In this document: in pieces, positions 48,656 to 61,200 of the stretch
How the letters are laid out: each line of letters opens with the position of its first letter
Position numbering within the stretch: position 1 is the first letter of the stretch
Assembly (NCBI GenBank): GCA_025331565.1
Contig: JAFREQ010000014.1
Coordinates: forward strand, 12,946,001 to 13,010,000
DNA length: 64,000 nucleotides
Origin: Holacanthus passer
Taxonomy: Eukaryota > Chordata > Actinopteri > Pomacanthidae
Reading direction: 5' to 3'
Notes under the pieces: generated by a model
Told to the model about the DNA's origin: nothing
The model's input: only the letters and a program-made list of their open reading frames with translations
Database searches by the model: none
Translations under genes and position numbers: made by a program

Positions 48656-49792
48656 AACACCACGTGCAGCCCCGCATCCCCTGCTGCAGACTGTAAATTA
48701 TCTTAAAGTTAGACGAGCAGCTCCACTTCAGCGTCTGCAGTAGGAGGCTCTTGTTTGCGACACCCAAAGATTTAGTGTCAACAGTGCATTTTATCACCAT
48801 TATGGTTCAGTGCCAGCAATGCTTTTTAGTGCTGTTTAGTAACTAAATAGCAGGCAGGATGGGTGTGTGCTGGAATTTCCTGTCACCTTTTGTGTCAGAA
48901 CAAGCCAGAGGAAACAAAGGATGTTACTTTGCCTACTAAAAAGTTGGCACAATATGTCCATGTTTATTATTGGGTAAATATAAAAACAGGACTTTTGGTT
49001 TGTCAAACTCAGCTTTTTAGATACTGAAACATATTTTAAGGTGTTAAGAGTTTCTGATTGAAGCGTCTATCTTCATTACCATCTACATAAATTTTTGCAT
49101 ATCTAAACCATAGATTTCTATCTTTGGTGTCAGCGCAGAGAGGATGTGGGAAGTCTAGTGTCTGTCGATGCGGTCTCCCCTTCTCTTCTTCAAGCATGTT
49201 GTGATTTCCTCTCAACGCACCGTGGCCAATCTTATTACTTGCAGATATTTCCTAACAGACAGCAGTGTTTTTACCCTTTGGTTCTGGCCGGCAGACAGCT
49301 CGTCCTCAGCCCTCTGGGTTTATACACAGCAGGCTTTAAAAGGTCAGCTTTAAACAACAAGTCAAGTATAATGACTCCATATTGAGTGAAAGTGGCTTTG
49401 TTTGCTGTTGGACGGCGTTGCGTCAGTGTTTTCATGGAATGACATTTAGCAGGAATTATGTTCCATGTGTGAGCCTGCGCTCTGTTTGTCATCATGATAC
49501 CATCTTTGTGCGTAAGTCTGCATTATCTTAACCAGTTTTACAACTCCCAACAATCAACTCTCAGGCAGGAAGCGGGCACAAACAACAATGGCCTATTGAA
49601 TCATTTTTTCACGTTCTCCTCCTCCTTTTATATGTCTCCTCTCCAGCCTCACAATAGTGCTCTGTTAGCCTCCGAGGGGGAAACTTGGGGCGGGTGAAAA
49701 GCGCCAGCTCTCTGGAACACACTCAGAGAGAGAAGCCTGTTGTTTCTGCACAGCGGATGGCCATTTGGTAGCGCTTCCACCCCGCTCTCACC

Positions 49793-49814
49793 CCTCCTCC
49801 TCCTCCTCCTCCTC
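49793..49814. repeat. (CCT)n run
   Basis: This pyrimidine trinucleotide tract lies directly before a GC-rich block with an RFX X-box. Confidence 0.92.
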
Positions 49815-49854
49815 TTGCTCACTCTGGCTCTCTCAGCCCCTCCTCCGCCGCTGC

Positions 49855-49867
49855 GTTGCCCAGCAAC
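49855..49867. promoter_or_regulatory. RFX X-box motif gttgcccagcaac in a GC-rich block
   Basis: The sequence gttgcccagcaac matches the X-box consensus with a one-base spacer and is almost a perfect inverted repeat (cgttgc-cca-gcaacg). It lies directly after a (CCT)n pyrimidine run and within a GC-rich interval (about 49680-50110) in the intron between exons 44251-44349 and 52733-52813. The setting suggests an enhancer or minor promoter, but no transcript evidence is available. Confidence 0.55.
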
Positions 49868-52680
49868 GGAGGGCTGGAGCAATCGGAGCAGGGGCAGAGC
49901 GATTCAGGGAGCAGATTGGCGGATGATTTATTAGCTGGGCTGGAGAGCAGTGAGCCCAGGCAGCTGAAATGGAGCCTTAAACTGGAGCCGACGTGCAGGG
50001 AGGGAGCAGGGAGTCAGCGAAAGAAAGCAAACGCGAGGGAGGGAGGGAGAGGTAGAGGAGAGGGAGCATGCACGCAGCTCCTCTGTGGAGACGGACGGAC
50101 AGACTGTGTAAATAGTACAGTTGGGGAACATAATTAAGGTGACATAATTAGGACAGACACACAGGCTGCATGGGCAGGTCTGATTGTCGACTTGTCCTAC
50201 CATCACCGCGAGGCAGGAAATCCAAACTCTTCTTCTGTACGGTGCCTCTGTGGTGGAACGAGTAAACAAACTCTATTCAGTCAGCAGAATCCCTCTCTGT
50301 CGGTTTAAGACCGTCTTCTGAGAGCACTTATTCTGTAATATGCTCTTTCTCTCAATCCTTCTCCAGCTCTCTGAAAATTATAATTTGCACTTATATGTTC
50401 ATGCACCTGCAGCCATTTTTTGCGTTAGGGCACATATTGTCAAATACTTCTCATTTGTACCATTTGTATGCGTCTGTCAGGTGAATAGATGTAACTGATT
50501 AAAACCTCAAGTAAAGAATCAGCACTCTCACTTTACTGCTGGTAAAGAGACAATAAACACATTATTAATCTAACTCATCTTCAGCGCTAACACTGCTTTG
50601 TGATTATTCCCATGTTTGTGCATCTTGTGTGAAATTTTGCACATTTGTGTTTCTCCCACAAACATTCTTGAAGCTAATATTTCCAAAGAATATTTATTTA
50701 GTTTTGTCATCGCCTGTCAAACCGGCCCTGTTAATGCTGATCCCCTCGACCTCTGCAGTATGTAGCTCTGTGGATGTTTGACTGACAGTCCAAATGGTAA
50801 TCTGCTCTTAACCCCTCGAGTGGCTTGACACGGGTGTCAGATGTGGGGGAGCGCTTGTGTTGGAGATGGCTCCATCTACTGGTTAATCAACCGCTACACC
50901 TTCAGTCTGATTAATGCAAATTAACTGCTGTCTCATGTCACTGATAGGACAGGCTCTTTTTTTGTGTTGAGACTCTCAGCTCTGTTAGATCTCACTTTTG
51001 ATCAGTCATCGTGTGTTGATTATTTAGTCTGGTCTAGCCTTATAATTTCAGGTTTTGTTCCTCACAATTACACAGTTTAACTCTCAAACTTGAGACTATT
51101 GTGTTTGTTTGCATAATGGATATAAATACAGTCATTCTTTCCTTTGTTGAGATAGGTCTGTCTTTCTCGCCTGTAATCTTTCTTCCTGAGAGAGAGTTGT
51201 GTTTTGCAGCTGGCTGTTTTACTTCTGTAAATTTGGCCTTTGTTCCCCACCAAAGCTGGGTATGTAAACAATCTGTGGTTACATAATGTACTGTACACGG
51301 CATGGAAAATGAACCCCTGACACTGGGGAGAGACTCTGTGTCTGGTTTTCCTTCTCACTTGTCTCCTTCCACCATGTCCAAGACCTTTCTCCACACAAAC
51401 TGTATCAGCCTGCCTCCCCTCTCAGCCTGGCAGCTAGTTGTGCCTCAGTGTGCGAGCTCAACCCAAGCTCTGATCACATTTAAAAGACCGCTGTAGTTTC
51501 TGTGTCAATGAACACTTCGGCATTTTAATAACAAACAGTGGCCTGGCTTTTTCCCGTGTTGGGGGAAGAGAGGTGAAGCCAGCGTTAGAGGATCGAGAGC
51601 AGGCTGAAATGAGCGCTGAGCTCGACGCTCACATGAAGCCCAGGACTCCACTCCTGGTTTTCAAGCCTGCTGCAAACCAGAGGCTCTCTTGCAGAAAGAT
51701 CACATGTAAAGCCTTCCCCTTTGTAGTGGAAGAGCAGAGAGTGACAAGCTATTTCTTGCTTGTAAAAAGAAAAAAGAAAAAAGCAGTGTACCGTCGCAGA
51801 CATTGTGGATTTGCCCCTATAATTTCTCCTTTACCTGTGGCTGGACGTAGAGATATGTGCCGTGCTCCCTGAGGACTTTTCCCTGCTTTTTGCTGGAGTT
51901 ACTTGGTGGAAACGGTTGGCTGAGATCACTGAGGAACGGGGCTCGCCTCTGGAACAAGAAAGTAAATCTGTTGGTTTGTCTGCTTCGCTGGTTATGAATG
52001 TTTTCAGCCTCCGCTTTTTATGGCTCGCAGTCTGTGGCTCTTAAAGGAGAAGAAATATATTTAGGTTGTTCAGCTTTTTTGCTGTTTAGTCGTCTCTGCT
52101 GTTGTTTTTGTGCTCATTGAGGTGAGGTGGTGTGTTCACAGTCAGTTTTCATGTCAGATTAAATTCTGTGTAGTGAAGCAGCGATTTCTGTCATCGTCCT
52201 GTTCACCTCCTTTCGCTCGTGTTATCATGTGTTCATATATTTTGCATTTTGACATGTTTTCTGTGCTTTTATAATTGCCAAAATGTGCAGACAAAAAATA
52301 GAAACCGTCCAAACACAGTGAGGCATTTTCTTGCTTTTCAACTCTCAAGTTTGACTTTGAACTTTTCACTTCACTAACAGCATGTTCAACATGTACATTT
52401 TTTATAATAGATCATATTTATTTTAACTGTATTTTCTCTGCACGTGAAAAGACGAGCTTAATCTCAGCGTCTCTCCCTGCCTTACTTGTCATTTCCTCCC
52501 TCGTCTTTTTTGCCCTGACATGGCTGTGTTTTCTCGGGACTTTAAACGGCTTTCTAGATGCACATCAAACCTCCGCAACCACAGACTACAGAAATGAAAA
52601 CAATGTTTTTTTTGTCGTGGTGCTAGCCAGTAACTTTATGCGGTCACAGTTTAGCTGACTTCACAGATAGTAACTGGGTC

Positions 52681-52711
52681 TTTTTTTTTTCTCTCTCTCT
52701 CTCTCTCTCTC
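52681..52711 (+). repeat. T-run and (CT)n serving as polypyrimidine tract
   Basis: T residues continue into (CT)n, 20-50 bases upstream of the acceptor AG at 52731-52732. It probably supports recognition of the SANT exon. Confidence 0.9.
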
Positions 52712-52732
52712 TTCCTCTGTGAAAAATTGCAG

Positions 52733-52813
52733 AAGCGCTTCATTAAAGGGTTGAGACAGTTCGGCAAAAACTTCTTCAGGATCCGGAAAGAGCTGCTGCC
52801 CAACAAAGAAACG
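52733..52813 (+). CDS. rere: RERE exon, SANT domain core (KRFIKGLRQFGKNFFRIRKE)
   Basis: This exon has exactly 27 codons, phase 0 at both ends, with the acceptor ending aaattgcag and donor gtaaga. The product KRFIKGLRQFGKNFFRIRKELLPNKET covers helices 1 to 3 of the SANT domain: F..GL...GKNF..I...LLP.K. It is typical of ELM2-SANT corepressors, where this surface contributes to HDAC1/2 engagement and inositol-phosphate contacts in the MTA and RCOR relatives. Differences from human are conservative: Ile for Val and Phe for Tyr. Confidence 0.97.
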
Positions 52814-53275
52814 GTAAGATGATTTGTTTCTCTCTATACTGTGGAACTTTTTTAGCGTCTGTGTCATTTGTTTTATGGCACTGAAACACATAAAATGAGG
52901 TACATGTGGTTTGCTTGTAACTAATGGAAAGCTCAAGCAGTAAACCATTTTTAGTGTGATATTCTGAGCCTGGGTGGTTTTTAACCCAGAGGGTTTATTG
53001 ATAAGAAGAAAGTGCTGCGGTATTGTCAAGATCTCCCTTCAGGCTGTCTGGATAAAAACAACTTGTTATACCTGAGAGGAGAAAAGGTTAAATGTACTTC
53101 ACAGACAGTTACACTCACAAGTGACATGCTGAACATTAATTAGCACCCTCTGTTAGCAAGTAGTAAACAAGTTGTGCAGATGTGATGTGAGCCAGTGTTT
53201 GCAGCACAGCTCGGGTCTGAAGAGCAGCCTTCTTTATCTTATGTTTGTGCTAAAGTGTTATAGCAGCACTCGAGA

Positions 53276-53300
53276 TTTTTTTTTTTTTTTTTTTTTTTTT
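53276..53300. repeat. Poly(T) run of 25
   Basis: This is a homopolymer in the last intron. No retroelement body was recognised on the minus strand beside it. Confidence 0.95.
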
Positions 53301-53510
53301 CTCACCCAACTTTCAGTGTAGTTAACTCTAAAGTGCAGCGAAATGGCTTCCACGAGGATTAAAAAGCAGGTTACGATGGGAGCCTTTTCCATGAACGTGA
53401 AATCTCTAATAGCTGTGCTTTTAAAGGAAACAAAATTATGTTTGGTGTCTGAAAGTGGCAAATTGAAGTTGCATTACAGAGACAGAGGGTACAACGTTTA
53501 GCACTTTCTG

Positions 53511-53830
53511 TTAAAGGCCCAATGATATTTTTATATTATATATAAATACATTTGAGATACACATACAATACATAAATAGATATTTTGAGTTTTAAGCTGA
53601 AAAATCTTTTTTATGTTTCTTTTTCAGCTGATCAGAGCTGAAAATATAGACTCCTTTGTTTGTCACTGATGTCAACAAACCTTTAACAGCATCAGAAAAT
53701 ATTAATAACTCAGATTTTGTTGCTGCCAAGTCTGAGTGCTTGTTTTCAATTTGAGAGTGAAAGTAGGTTCCAAATTTGTACTTTGAATTTGGCTGCTCAT
53801 TCTTCTGTTTACAGTTTATTGTGCCTTTAA
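53511..53830. mobile_element. Possible TTAA-flanked MITE
   Basis: The left end ttaaaggcccaatga and the right end attgtgcctttaa are inverted over about 13 bases and both finish in ttaa. The 320-base interior is AT-rich and has no coding capacity. A similar single end (ttaaaggcacaatataaaac) at 56022 supports a family, but no partner end was found there. Confidence 0.45.
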
Positions 53831-54563
53831 CTATTTTGAGGATTAAATTATAATGTGTCTTGCATTATACATACTTCTTTTTTCTTGGTAGTTTTAAGGT
53901 TTGTCAGTCACGAATGAAAATTTTGATTGGAGACAGTGATTTTATATCTGTCCGTCTTTAAGGAACTCTCGTAATGGTGTTGTTTATTTACATGAGCAGA
54001 AGGATGTTCCTCTTTCAGACTTTCCCTCTTCTGTGTGTGAGTGCGCTTGTGCACACGCGTCAGTATGTTGCTCATCTGTTTGTTGGGTCAAATCGAGGCC
54101 TAACATTGATTTGAACAGTTGACCTTATTAAATGTCATCATTATATGGAAAACAAAACATGGCAACCACACTGACTTTCCCTCTTTAAGCTGAGTTACAG
54201 CATTTTACCCTCATCTTTGTCTCATACATCTGCAAGGAAATCTGTCACTACTACTTGATTACTACTTGATTTTTATCTTGGCTGTAATTGGCAATAAAGG
54301 GAACATGTTGTGCATGTACATGTCGCTTCAAAGTGTGACTTAGCCGTTCGATTATTCCTAGATTTGCATTTTGATTCATAAAGCAGCGCAGACCTCGATG
54401 TTTCTGTGAGCCTGCTCCCTCTGGAAGTGTGCCGATGCAGTGCTGACACAGACATCAAAGGAAAATCAAAGGTGTTTGTCATACTTCTCGCCACTTCATT
54501 TCCTTGTCTACTGTGAGCTCAGGATATGTCAGCCCTCCTTCTCAAACACCCCCCCCCGCCGCA

Positions 54564-54580
54564 CACACACACACACACAT
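54564..54580. repeat. Short (CA)n tract
   Basis: A CA tract is preceded by a C-run (ccccccccgccg). It is a typical short microsatellite. Confidence 0.85.
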
Positions 54581-57202
54581 CATGTAATATTTTGACTCAA
54601 GAACTCTTTAGCGTCACCTCCTTTATGCCACATTTTTTATTCCTCAAAACCAATTTGAACCTCTTGAATAAGAGATTAAAGTGTATGAATACAGTTTCCT
54701 CACAGAGCTTTCTTCAATTATTTTTTTACTGGTTTTGAAATATATGACTAGTCCAGTTGATTGGCTATAAAGGAGGTATTAATGTAATTCAACCTGGAGG
54801 GGGAGTCTACTTGGCAGGAAAGGTAATAGACCTCCTCCAGGATCTAGGCCTGCCACCACCACAGAGCAGAGACAGATTAATTTTTCCTCTGCAAATGGAA
54901 AATAAACTGGCCTTTAAACATATGAAAAGAGGAGAAAATGACTGGGAGAGCAAAGGGAGGGCAGCAGCGACCGGAGGAGAAGGGGTGAGGTGGGGCGTTA
55001 GCTCAATATGGAGACGCAGAAAACCCTGGGTTGTCACACTGGGGGGAATTAAAAAAAACTCTTTGCTTATGATTGAACTTGCTTTTGTGCTGTAAAACTG
55101 ATCTGAGCAAGTGCCAGTCAATACCCTGAGGAAAGCTCCATTTATTTTCTACCTGCTCATTCCCAAATCCTATATCTGGAACATGAGCACAGCAGTATCT
55201 CAAGATATTTTAGGTCAGGGAAATGACAGAGATTTTCCCACTGTCTCCTCCCAGAGGCACATATTTGTGTTATTCTGCTTTTGCACATCAAAAAATAAAA
55301 ATGCTACAGGAAATAGGGCGTCCCTGCCTGATGTCCTGGCCGGACCGCTGGTGTTGAGATCCAGAGGTTCAGTACAGTGTGTCTGCCCCTCACCGCTCTT
55401 CCCGCTAGTCCCTATTAGCCGCGCTGCCCCCGAAGCGCCAGCGCAGCTCAAACAGCCAGTGCCAAGGGTAAGCACCCAGCGCTGTGTAAACACACCAGGC
55501 CTGACTAACACTCAGGAATGCTTTATATAAAGTCGCATAAAGGCCCAGAGGGGGAAGTGGGTGTGTCGTCTGACCGTCTGCAACTGGCTTTGCTGCCACC
55601 ATTTCCTTCACTCCAGAGAGGACGTCATGGAACATGAGCTCGCTGCTTCCAGTGTTTAAACAACTAAATATGCTGAAATGGCAGATCACAGATAACTCTG
55701 TGCCTGATATTTGCTCTGGAGGGGTTTTCATAAAACTGTGGTTTTAGGGGGATATCAACAGACAGTATTTACTGAAGAGATTTGTATCAGCCACAGCTCT
55801 GTTTGCTGTACAGCCAAACAGAGAAATTGACAGTTAAAAATCGGATCAAATTAGGACGCTTAAGTTTTGGCTTGTTTCCATGCATGACGAGGTTGAACCA
55901 TTTCGGTGGTGGAAAAGGGCACAGCAGTTAACTTGCAAATGATGTTAATGTGCAAATGTGCAAATATAAATGTGCAAATAAGAACATATTATACATACAT
56001 CACCAGTATATTTTCACTCTTTTAAAGGCACAATATAAAACGTGCTTGTGTCTTTGTACCCTATGACAAAGATTAGAAGTTGCATGAAAATACAGAGAAA
56101 TTATTTACAATATACTCACATATCAGTGTTATGTATTTATAGAGCATAGAAATGTTTCACAATGAAACACAGCGCAATCAAAATCTAATAAACAATTTAC
56201 AAGCATAGAAGAAATGCTTTGAGTGTGTGAATGTTTATCAGTTGAGTTTTCCCTCGAGGCTCCACTCCTGCATCCTGTTGTTTATTCTCTTGTGACTGCT
56301 CACTTTTACTCCACGCTCAAATATTAAAGTTCATACAGTATATCAGCACAGAATTAGCATTAGCACCGACACAGCTAACTAATGTATTATTGTGATACTT
56401 TATCATATGTATATTAGATTAATTTATACATAAATATCATCAGCAAAACATCAGCTGCGAGCCGCGTAAACCTACAGCACAGGGACAACAGAATCAAACA
56501 TTGAACTGATTCATAGAGACGTTTTTGGGCTGCTGGTTCCTGCTTTGTTTTGGCATGGAGGTGGAAAAGACAGAAAGGTGCAGTGGCAGTGTGTTAGAAA
56601 AGCTAACACAGGTGAAGCCACAGTGCGTGTTTGGCTCGCGTTAACGTCACAAGTCAAACAAGTGTCCTCAGAGGGCAAACAGTTCGGTTCCAACACAAGG
56701 GCAAGTAGCAGCGTTAATTTGAAAAATATAACCATAATTCTCAGTAATACTTGTGTGAGGATTTAGCTTTTGATTGTGGCCAAACAGTCCAGGGCACAAA
56801 TGTCAGTGAGACTGCAGAGCGGGTTATATTTTCTGGCCATATGGGTGACCTGAGCCCCATGTCAGATTTTTTAAAAACGCTGCCTTGTTTGTGTCGGCAC
56901 TCAGATCAAGCAGGAGGCGATGTGCTGAGCAGTTCTTGCAGCATCTTGTTCTCCCCTCCCCCCCCCCCTCCCTCTACAGGCCCTGTCATTTACAGGATGG
57001 CCAACAGGAGAACAGTGTTCTCAACACAACCTCACAGCAGATGTTTGCCCTGGTACAATCTGTACAAACGTCAAATTGAATTCATTGCCATGTCCTTAGC
57101 TCAGCAGCCAGAACCTTGGGGATGACTGTGATTATAAATACTTTGGTTCAAACGCTAATTAAACCAGCTACAAACTACAGGGGCCTGGTTCAGTTGGCAG
57201 CA

Positions 57203-58280
57203 GCTGTCAGTAGAGATGCACCGATACCACTTTGTTTCAGACCAAATACTTATGTGGGTACTTGCCAATACCAAGTACTGATATGAATACTTGATAATAC
57301 CATTATAGTTCTAACAAAGACTGTGAGAACATGTTTCATTTTCACCAGATGTTTCTCACTTTCTGACTAACAAATTATATACATATAATTATAGCACAAT
57401 GCCGTTGCTGACATTTTAACTACTTTTTGTTTTCCTGAACAAACATGGCACTGCCACACGTCTCACTTATACCCTGGAACACATTCAGTGGATTTCAGCA
57501 CCACGCAACATAAAACTGTAGCAGAACAACTGAAATGATATATTATCTTGTTAGTGTTGTCTGTGAGGACTAAGCCGACTCTCTGGGGAGAAAAATCCTC
57601 ATCGGTCCTCTCTGCAGTTAAACTGATGAGAGACATTGGGCTGGCACTTCTATTCCAAATATCAGTGGTGAAGCCGAAGCCTGAAATGTCCAGCTACAGG
57701 GTGTTGATGTCCTTTTTCATGAAGTAATGCAGCTTTAGTAATTTGGTTTCTGTGATGTGGTTAAGGCCGGCAATCTCATGCTTTGGCTCCAGTACACAAA
57801 AAAAAATCCCATATTATCCACAACTGACAACTGCTGGTCATTAGGAGCAATGTACTGGCTAAGAGCTTCTGTTATTTTACTGCCCGTAGGTCTTCTTCTC
57901 GTGACCTTTTTCCTCGCTTTTCCAGTGTTTGCTGCAAAGTTGGTTGTTGCTGTTTCCCATTGCTAGCATCGGCAAACTCCCTGAACTCTGCGTTGGGTTG
58001 GTTCTTTAGATGTTTTATCAGATTGCTTGTGCTAAAGGAGCTACTTTTTACCCCTCTTCTTTAATTTAGCAGAGCATAGTTTGCAGTCTGCTCTACTTTT
58101 GTCATTATTGTTTATCATAAAATATCTCCAGACTGCTGACATTGCGTCTCCTCTACCTATCTGACGTCACTAAAGTGGTATTGGGCGCAGTTGTATCAGA
58201 GTAGTTTTACAATTACAAGTACATGAGCACAGTATGGGACTTATACCTGATGCTGGTATCGATGCATCCCTAGCTGTCAG
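57203..58280 (-). mobile_element. hAT-type DNA transposon relic with intact 8-base target duplication
   Basis: The element runs from 57211 to 58272 (1062 bases) and is flanked by identical 8-base copies of gctgtcag (57203-57210 and 58273-58280), the target-site size of hAT transposons. The termini are inverted repeats of 19 bases with two mismatches: tagagatgcaccgatacca on the left, and the complement of tggtatcgatgcatcccta on the right. The minus strand still shows pieces of a BED-finger hAT transposase between about 58110 and 57690: CKLCSAKL, STSNLIKHLK, ITEALSQYIA and LSVVDNMGF. Frameshifts and stops interrupt them and the catalytic part is absent, so the copy is dead. Confidence 0.9.
57690..58110 (-). 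pseudogene. Broken N-terminal hAT transposase (BED finger region)
   Basis: Read on the minus strand, this segment gives a BED-type zinc-finger remnant (C..C in CKLCSAKL, then STSNLIKHLK). A glutamine-rich linker, a QPTLQQTLEK-like stretch and the conserved SQYIA...LSVVDNMGF motif follow, all typical of the N-terminal half of ZBED/hAT transposases. At least one stop (after RGKK) and several frame changes separate the pieces. The DDE/RNase H-like catalytic region and the hAT dimerisation tail are missing. The element is only 1.06 kb long, so it looks internally deleted. Confidence 0.75.
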
Positions 58281-61200
58281 TCGTGTGACGGAACAGCTTT
58301 GGTAAATGATATAACTTGTTTAGGCAGTGAAATCGCTGTGGGCTGATGGAAGCTCAGCCAGCATGTATTGACGTTCTTTCAGCAGACCACAGACACTTCA
58401 GCTCAGCGGAGTGTAGGCAAAATCTTTTCCAGCCTAATAAATGGCGCACGGTGAGCCGGAGCTGCCTGTGTAATTGAGTTCTTTGGTAGGCTTCATGTTG
58501 TGGTTTTTGGGGACTAGCTTATCAGCAGAACACGCAGGATCGACCCTCCAGCAAAAAGGCACTGTTGCCATCCAATCTGCTTTCACTGGCAAAAGCGCTT
58601 ACAGCAGGAAAAACACGAGTGCTGATTCTTCAGCATGTGCATCTCTGACCTGTGAAAGCAGAGCTTATTCAGTCATTCTCCATCAGAAAGGCTCAGCGCA
58701 GCAGGGAACGGTTGTCTATTTAACCGCCTTTCACATCCACTCTGCTCCACCAGCCAAGGTCCTTTTACTATTCAGCCGCCGCTGTCTGCCGAGGCATCGC
58801 TGCGCTGGAGGTCTATTTTTGAATTGATTCTATTTTTGAATTTACTACATACATGATACTATGTGGCTGATAGCTTGAAAATTTGACTCCGGGATTTGTT
58901 TTATGAACACTCCAATGTGAATTGTGCAGCTTTGACAATAGGAGTAAAAGAATAAATTGAAAAGCTACCTTGGATTTTACTTTTATTTCAGAAACTACCA
59001 GTTGTGAAAAAACAGCTTCTTTCATAACTTAGAGCAATTTATTTATAAAAGTCAGTATAAAGAGCACACCACTACATTATATAAAATTCTAATAATGAAA
59101 TTCTAATATTTAAATGAGCATTAAGTAATGATTTTAAATTAGCATTTCTGTTTTTATTCATCATAATTCATTGCAAATTTGTTTGTAAATTCAAAACCAG
59201 CTTCAAGCATCAAGCTGCACATTATGATCCTGACCTGAAGTATTAGAGCATAATTTTTTATGTCTGTATCCTGTAAAGATGACAGATACTTTACTTAGGA
59301 ATGCTGTTTATAATCTCAAGATAAACAGACATGCACTTTTTCCACAGCAGAACATTTTAAATGTCCCTTTAGGCATCACAAGTACGCTTGTGACCTGTTA
59401 AACCACATAAGCGTTTACAAAGTTCCCCCCCACAGTTACAGGCAGCCTGAGGATCATAGAAAAGTCAAGCAGCACTCACTACAACAGTACACTGTACAAC
59501 CTGTCAGGGGCGATGAAGAATACCTCGTCCAGGGGTCGAGCACATACATAATTAAACCCTGGTTTGATTTAGCTCAGAGAAATACATCCCCCTTTCACCT
59601 CACTGAAATGAATCAGGAAGCAGGAGGAGCACAGGTTCATGCTGTATTGATGGCTGTTTACACAGCTCACTATCAGCCACCAGAACCCAGAAATCACATG
59701 CTCCCAGCGCGCTCCGCTCTCACGGCTGCCTCGAGTTTTTAGCAGAAATTTTTATTCACCGAGAGATTTTTAGGAAGGGTTGTGGTTGGACTGAATGTTG
59801 ATTGTCCATTGTTATCCTCTGCTGGCTCTTTATTCCTCTCTCTCGGCTCTCCTCCACACTCGGCCCTCCCCCTCCTCAGCTCTCCCCTGTTCTCTCCTCC
59901 TTCCCCTGCTCTTGCCAGTAACGGCCTTAACCGTTTGGCTTCATGTCAAAGCAGGGGCCTTTTGTGGCTCTGTCGCAAATCTGCCAGGAAAAACAGAAAC
60001 CATCTGTTCAGGCCTGGGCCTGAGAGGGGATGAGGGTGTAAATACATGAGTTTAGCCCTCGCCCTGAGCCCTGCCCGCGCACACAGGACCACCGAGCCCA
60101 CTGGAGGATCCTGCACCCCCACTCAGCCTCAACCTGCACTCCCACCCGCAATTATACTGTAATCTACAGTGGTTTCATCGTTAATCTTGTTCAGGCTGAA
60201 TATTACAAACCTGAACATAAGATGGTTTATAACACAGTGACTGAGCACAGAACTGAATATGATAATATTAGATTTTAGTCTTATGAATTACAACACTTGC
60301 ATCTATCTAGAGACAGAGACTACATTTTCTCTAAGATATAAAAACAGTGTATTTATGTGCCAGCACAGGATTTATAATTATTCTACATTTCTTCCGCTAT
60401 TACTCAAAAGAGCACAGATTATTTTTTAAAGTAATTTATGCTAATTACAATAAATTGAGGAAGAGTGAAAATCTTGGCGCAATGGCTGAAGATCTTGCCA
60501 TGTTTCTCAGCGAGTGTCAAAGAAAGATGGCTGTACATAATCTTGAACTCCACATCCATTTCACACATACATACTCGTATGTAGACGACCATTTTAAGTG
60601 GCAATAACTGGAATGGAAGCCCTGAGTGTCGTGATAGGAGGGTAAGCCCTTTCCTTGTCGGATAATCCACCGGCCAGAAAGCTCCTGCAGATGGAAGCAG
60701 TCTAAAAGGCCTTATAATACAGAGCTTATGTTGTCACTATCTCATGTTCTGCGGAGCGGCTGCACACTCTGTACCACTCTGCAGTGATTTAGTGGACTTG
60801 GGGGGGAAAATTATGGTGCTGAGGCCAGGGCCAATCTACATTTCTATTTCAAGTATTTCCATGAATTTTTACTGGATACCGGGGAACTGTTTCAGATACA
60901 GGTTCATGAAAGTGTTTTGGTTCTACTGTCATCTTCATTTTAGGAAGAAATACCAACTTTACCCAGAAGCCTGAATTATCACGCGCAAACTTTGCTGGCT
61001 AAGCACCCAATCATAGAGAAGAAACACAAGGCAATGAGAGTTAAAGTGTTGCTGTGGGCATATGGAAAGTGACTTTGATAGAGACATAGAGAAAAAGCAC
61101 AGAGAAAAGTACACAAGTCAGTGTGAGGGATCGGACATATGTAGCTTCAGGCGAGCCAATTTTGACTAGAGGAGGTAATCTGTCAATCTCCCTTTGACAC

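Larger units (their letters stand above)
44350..52732 (+). other. rere: RERE intron (8.4 kb) inside SANT, with candidate regulatory blocks
   Basis: This is a phase-0 intron with donor gtaaga. The acceptor region is a T-run plus (CT)n (52681-52711) followed by cctctgtgaaaaattgcag. Inside lie a degraded repeat (45553-45830), a GC-rich open frame with TATA-like sequence (48347-48655), and a GC-rich block with an RFX X-box (about 49680-50110). The stretches 45850-48300 and 50150-52650 showed nothing I can name. No further RERE exon was seen. Confidence 0.82.

Noticed and set aside
54985..55045. tRNA- or SINE-like words (ggcgttagctcaatatgg, ccctgggttg)
   Set aside because: An A-box-like word is present, but there is no B-box of the ggttcgantcc type and no cloverleaf could be drawn. 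No SINE body follows.
55255..55470. In-frame cassette with plausible acceptor (ctgtctcctcccag) and donor (gtaagc)
   Set aside because: The frame is open and a multiple of three, but inclusion would insert about 72 residues into the middle of the SANT fold, between PNKET and GELITF. The residues do not resemble RERE, so I regard the splice-like ends as chance.
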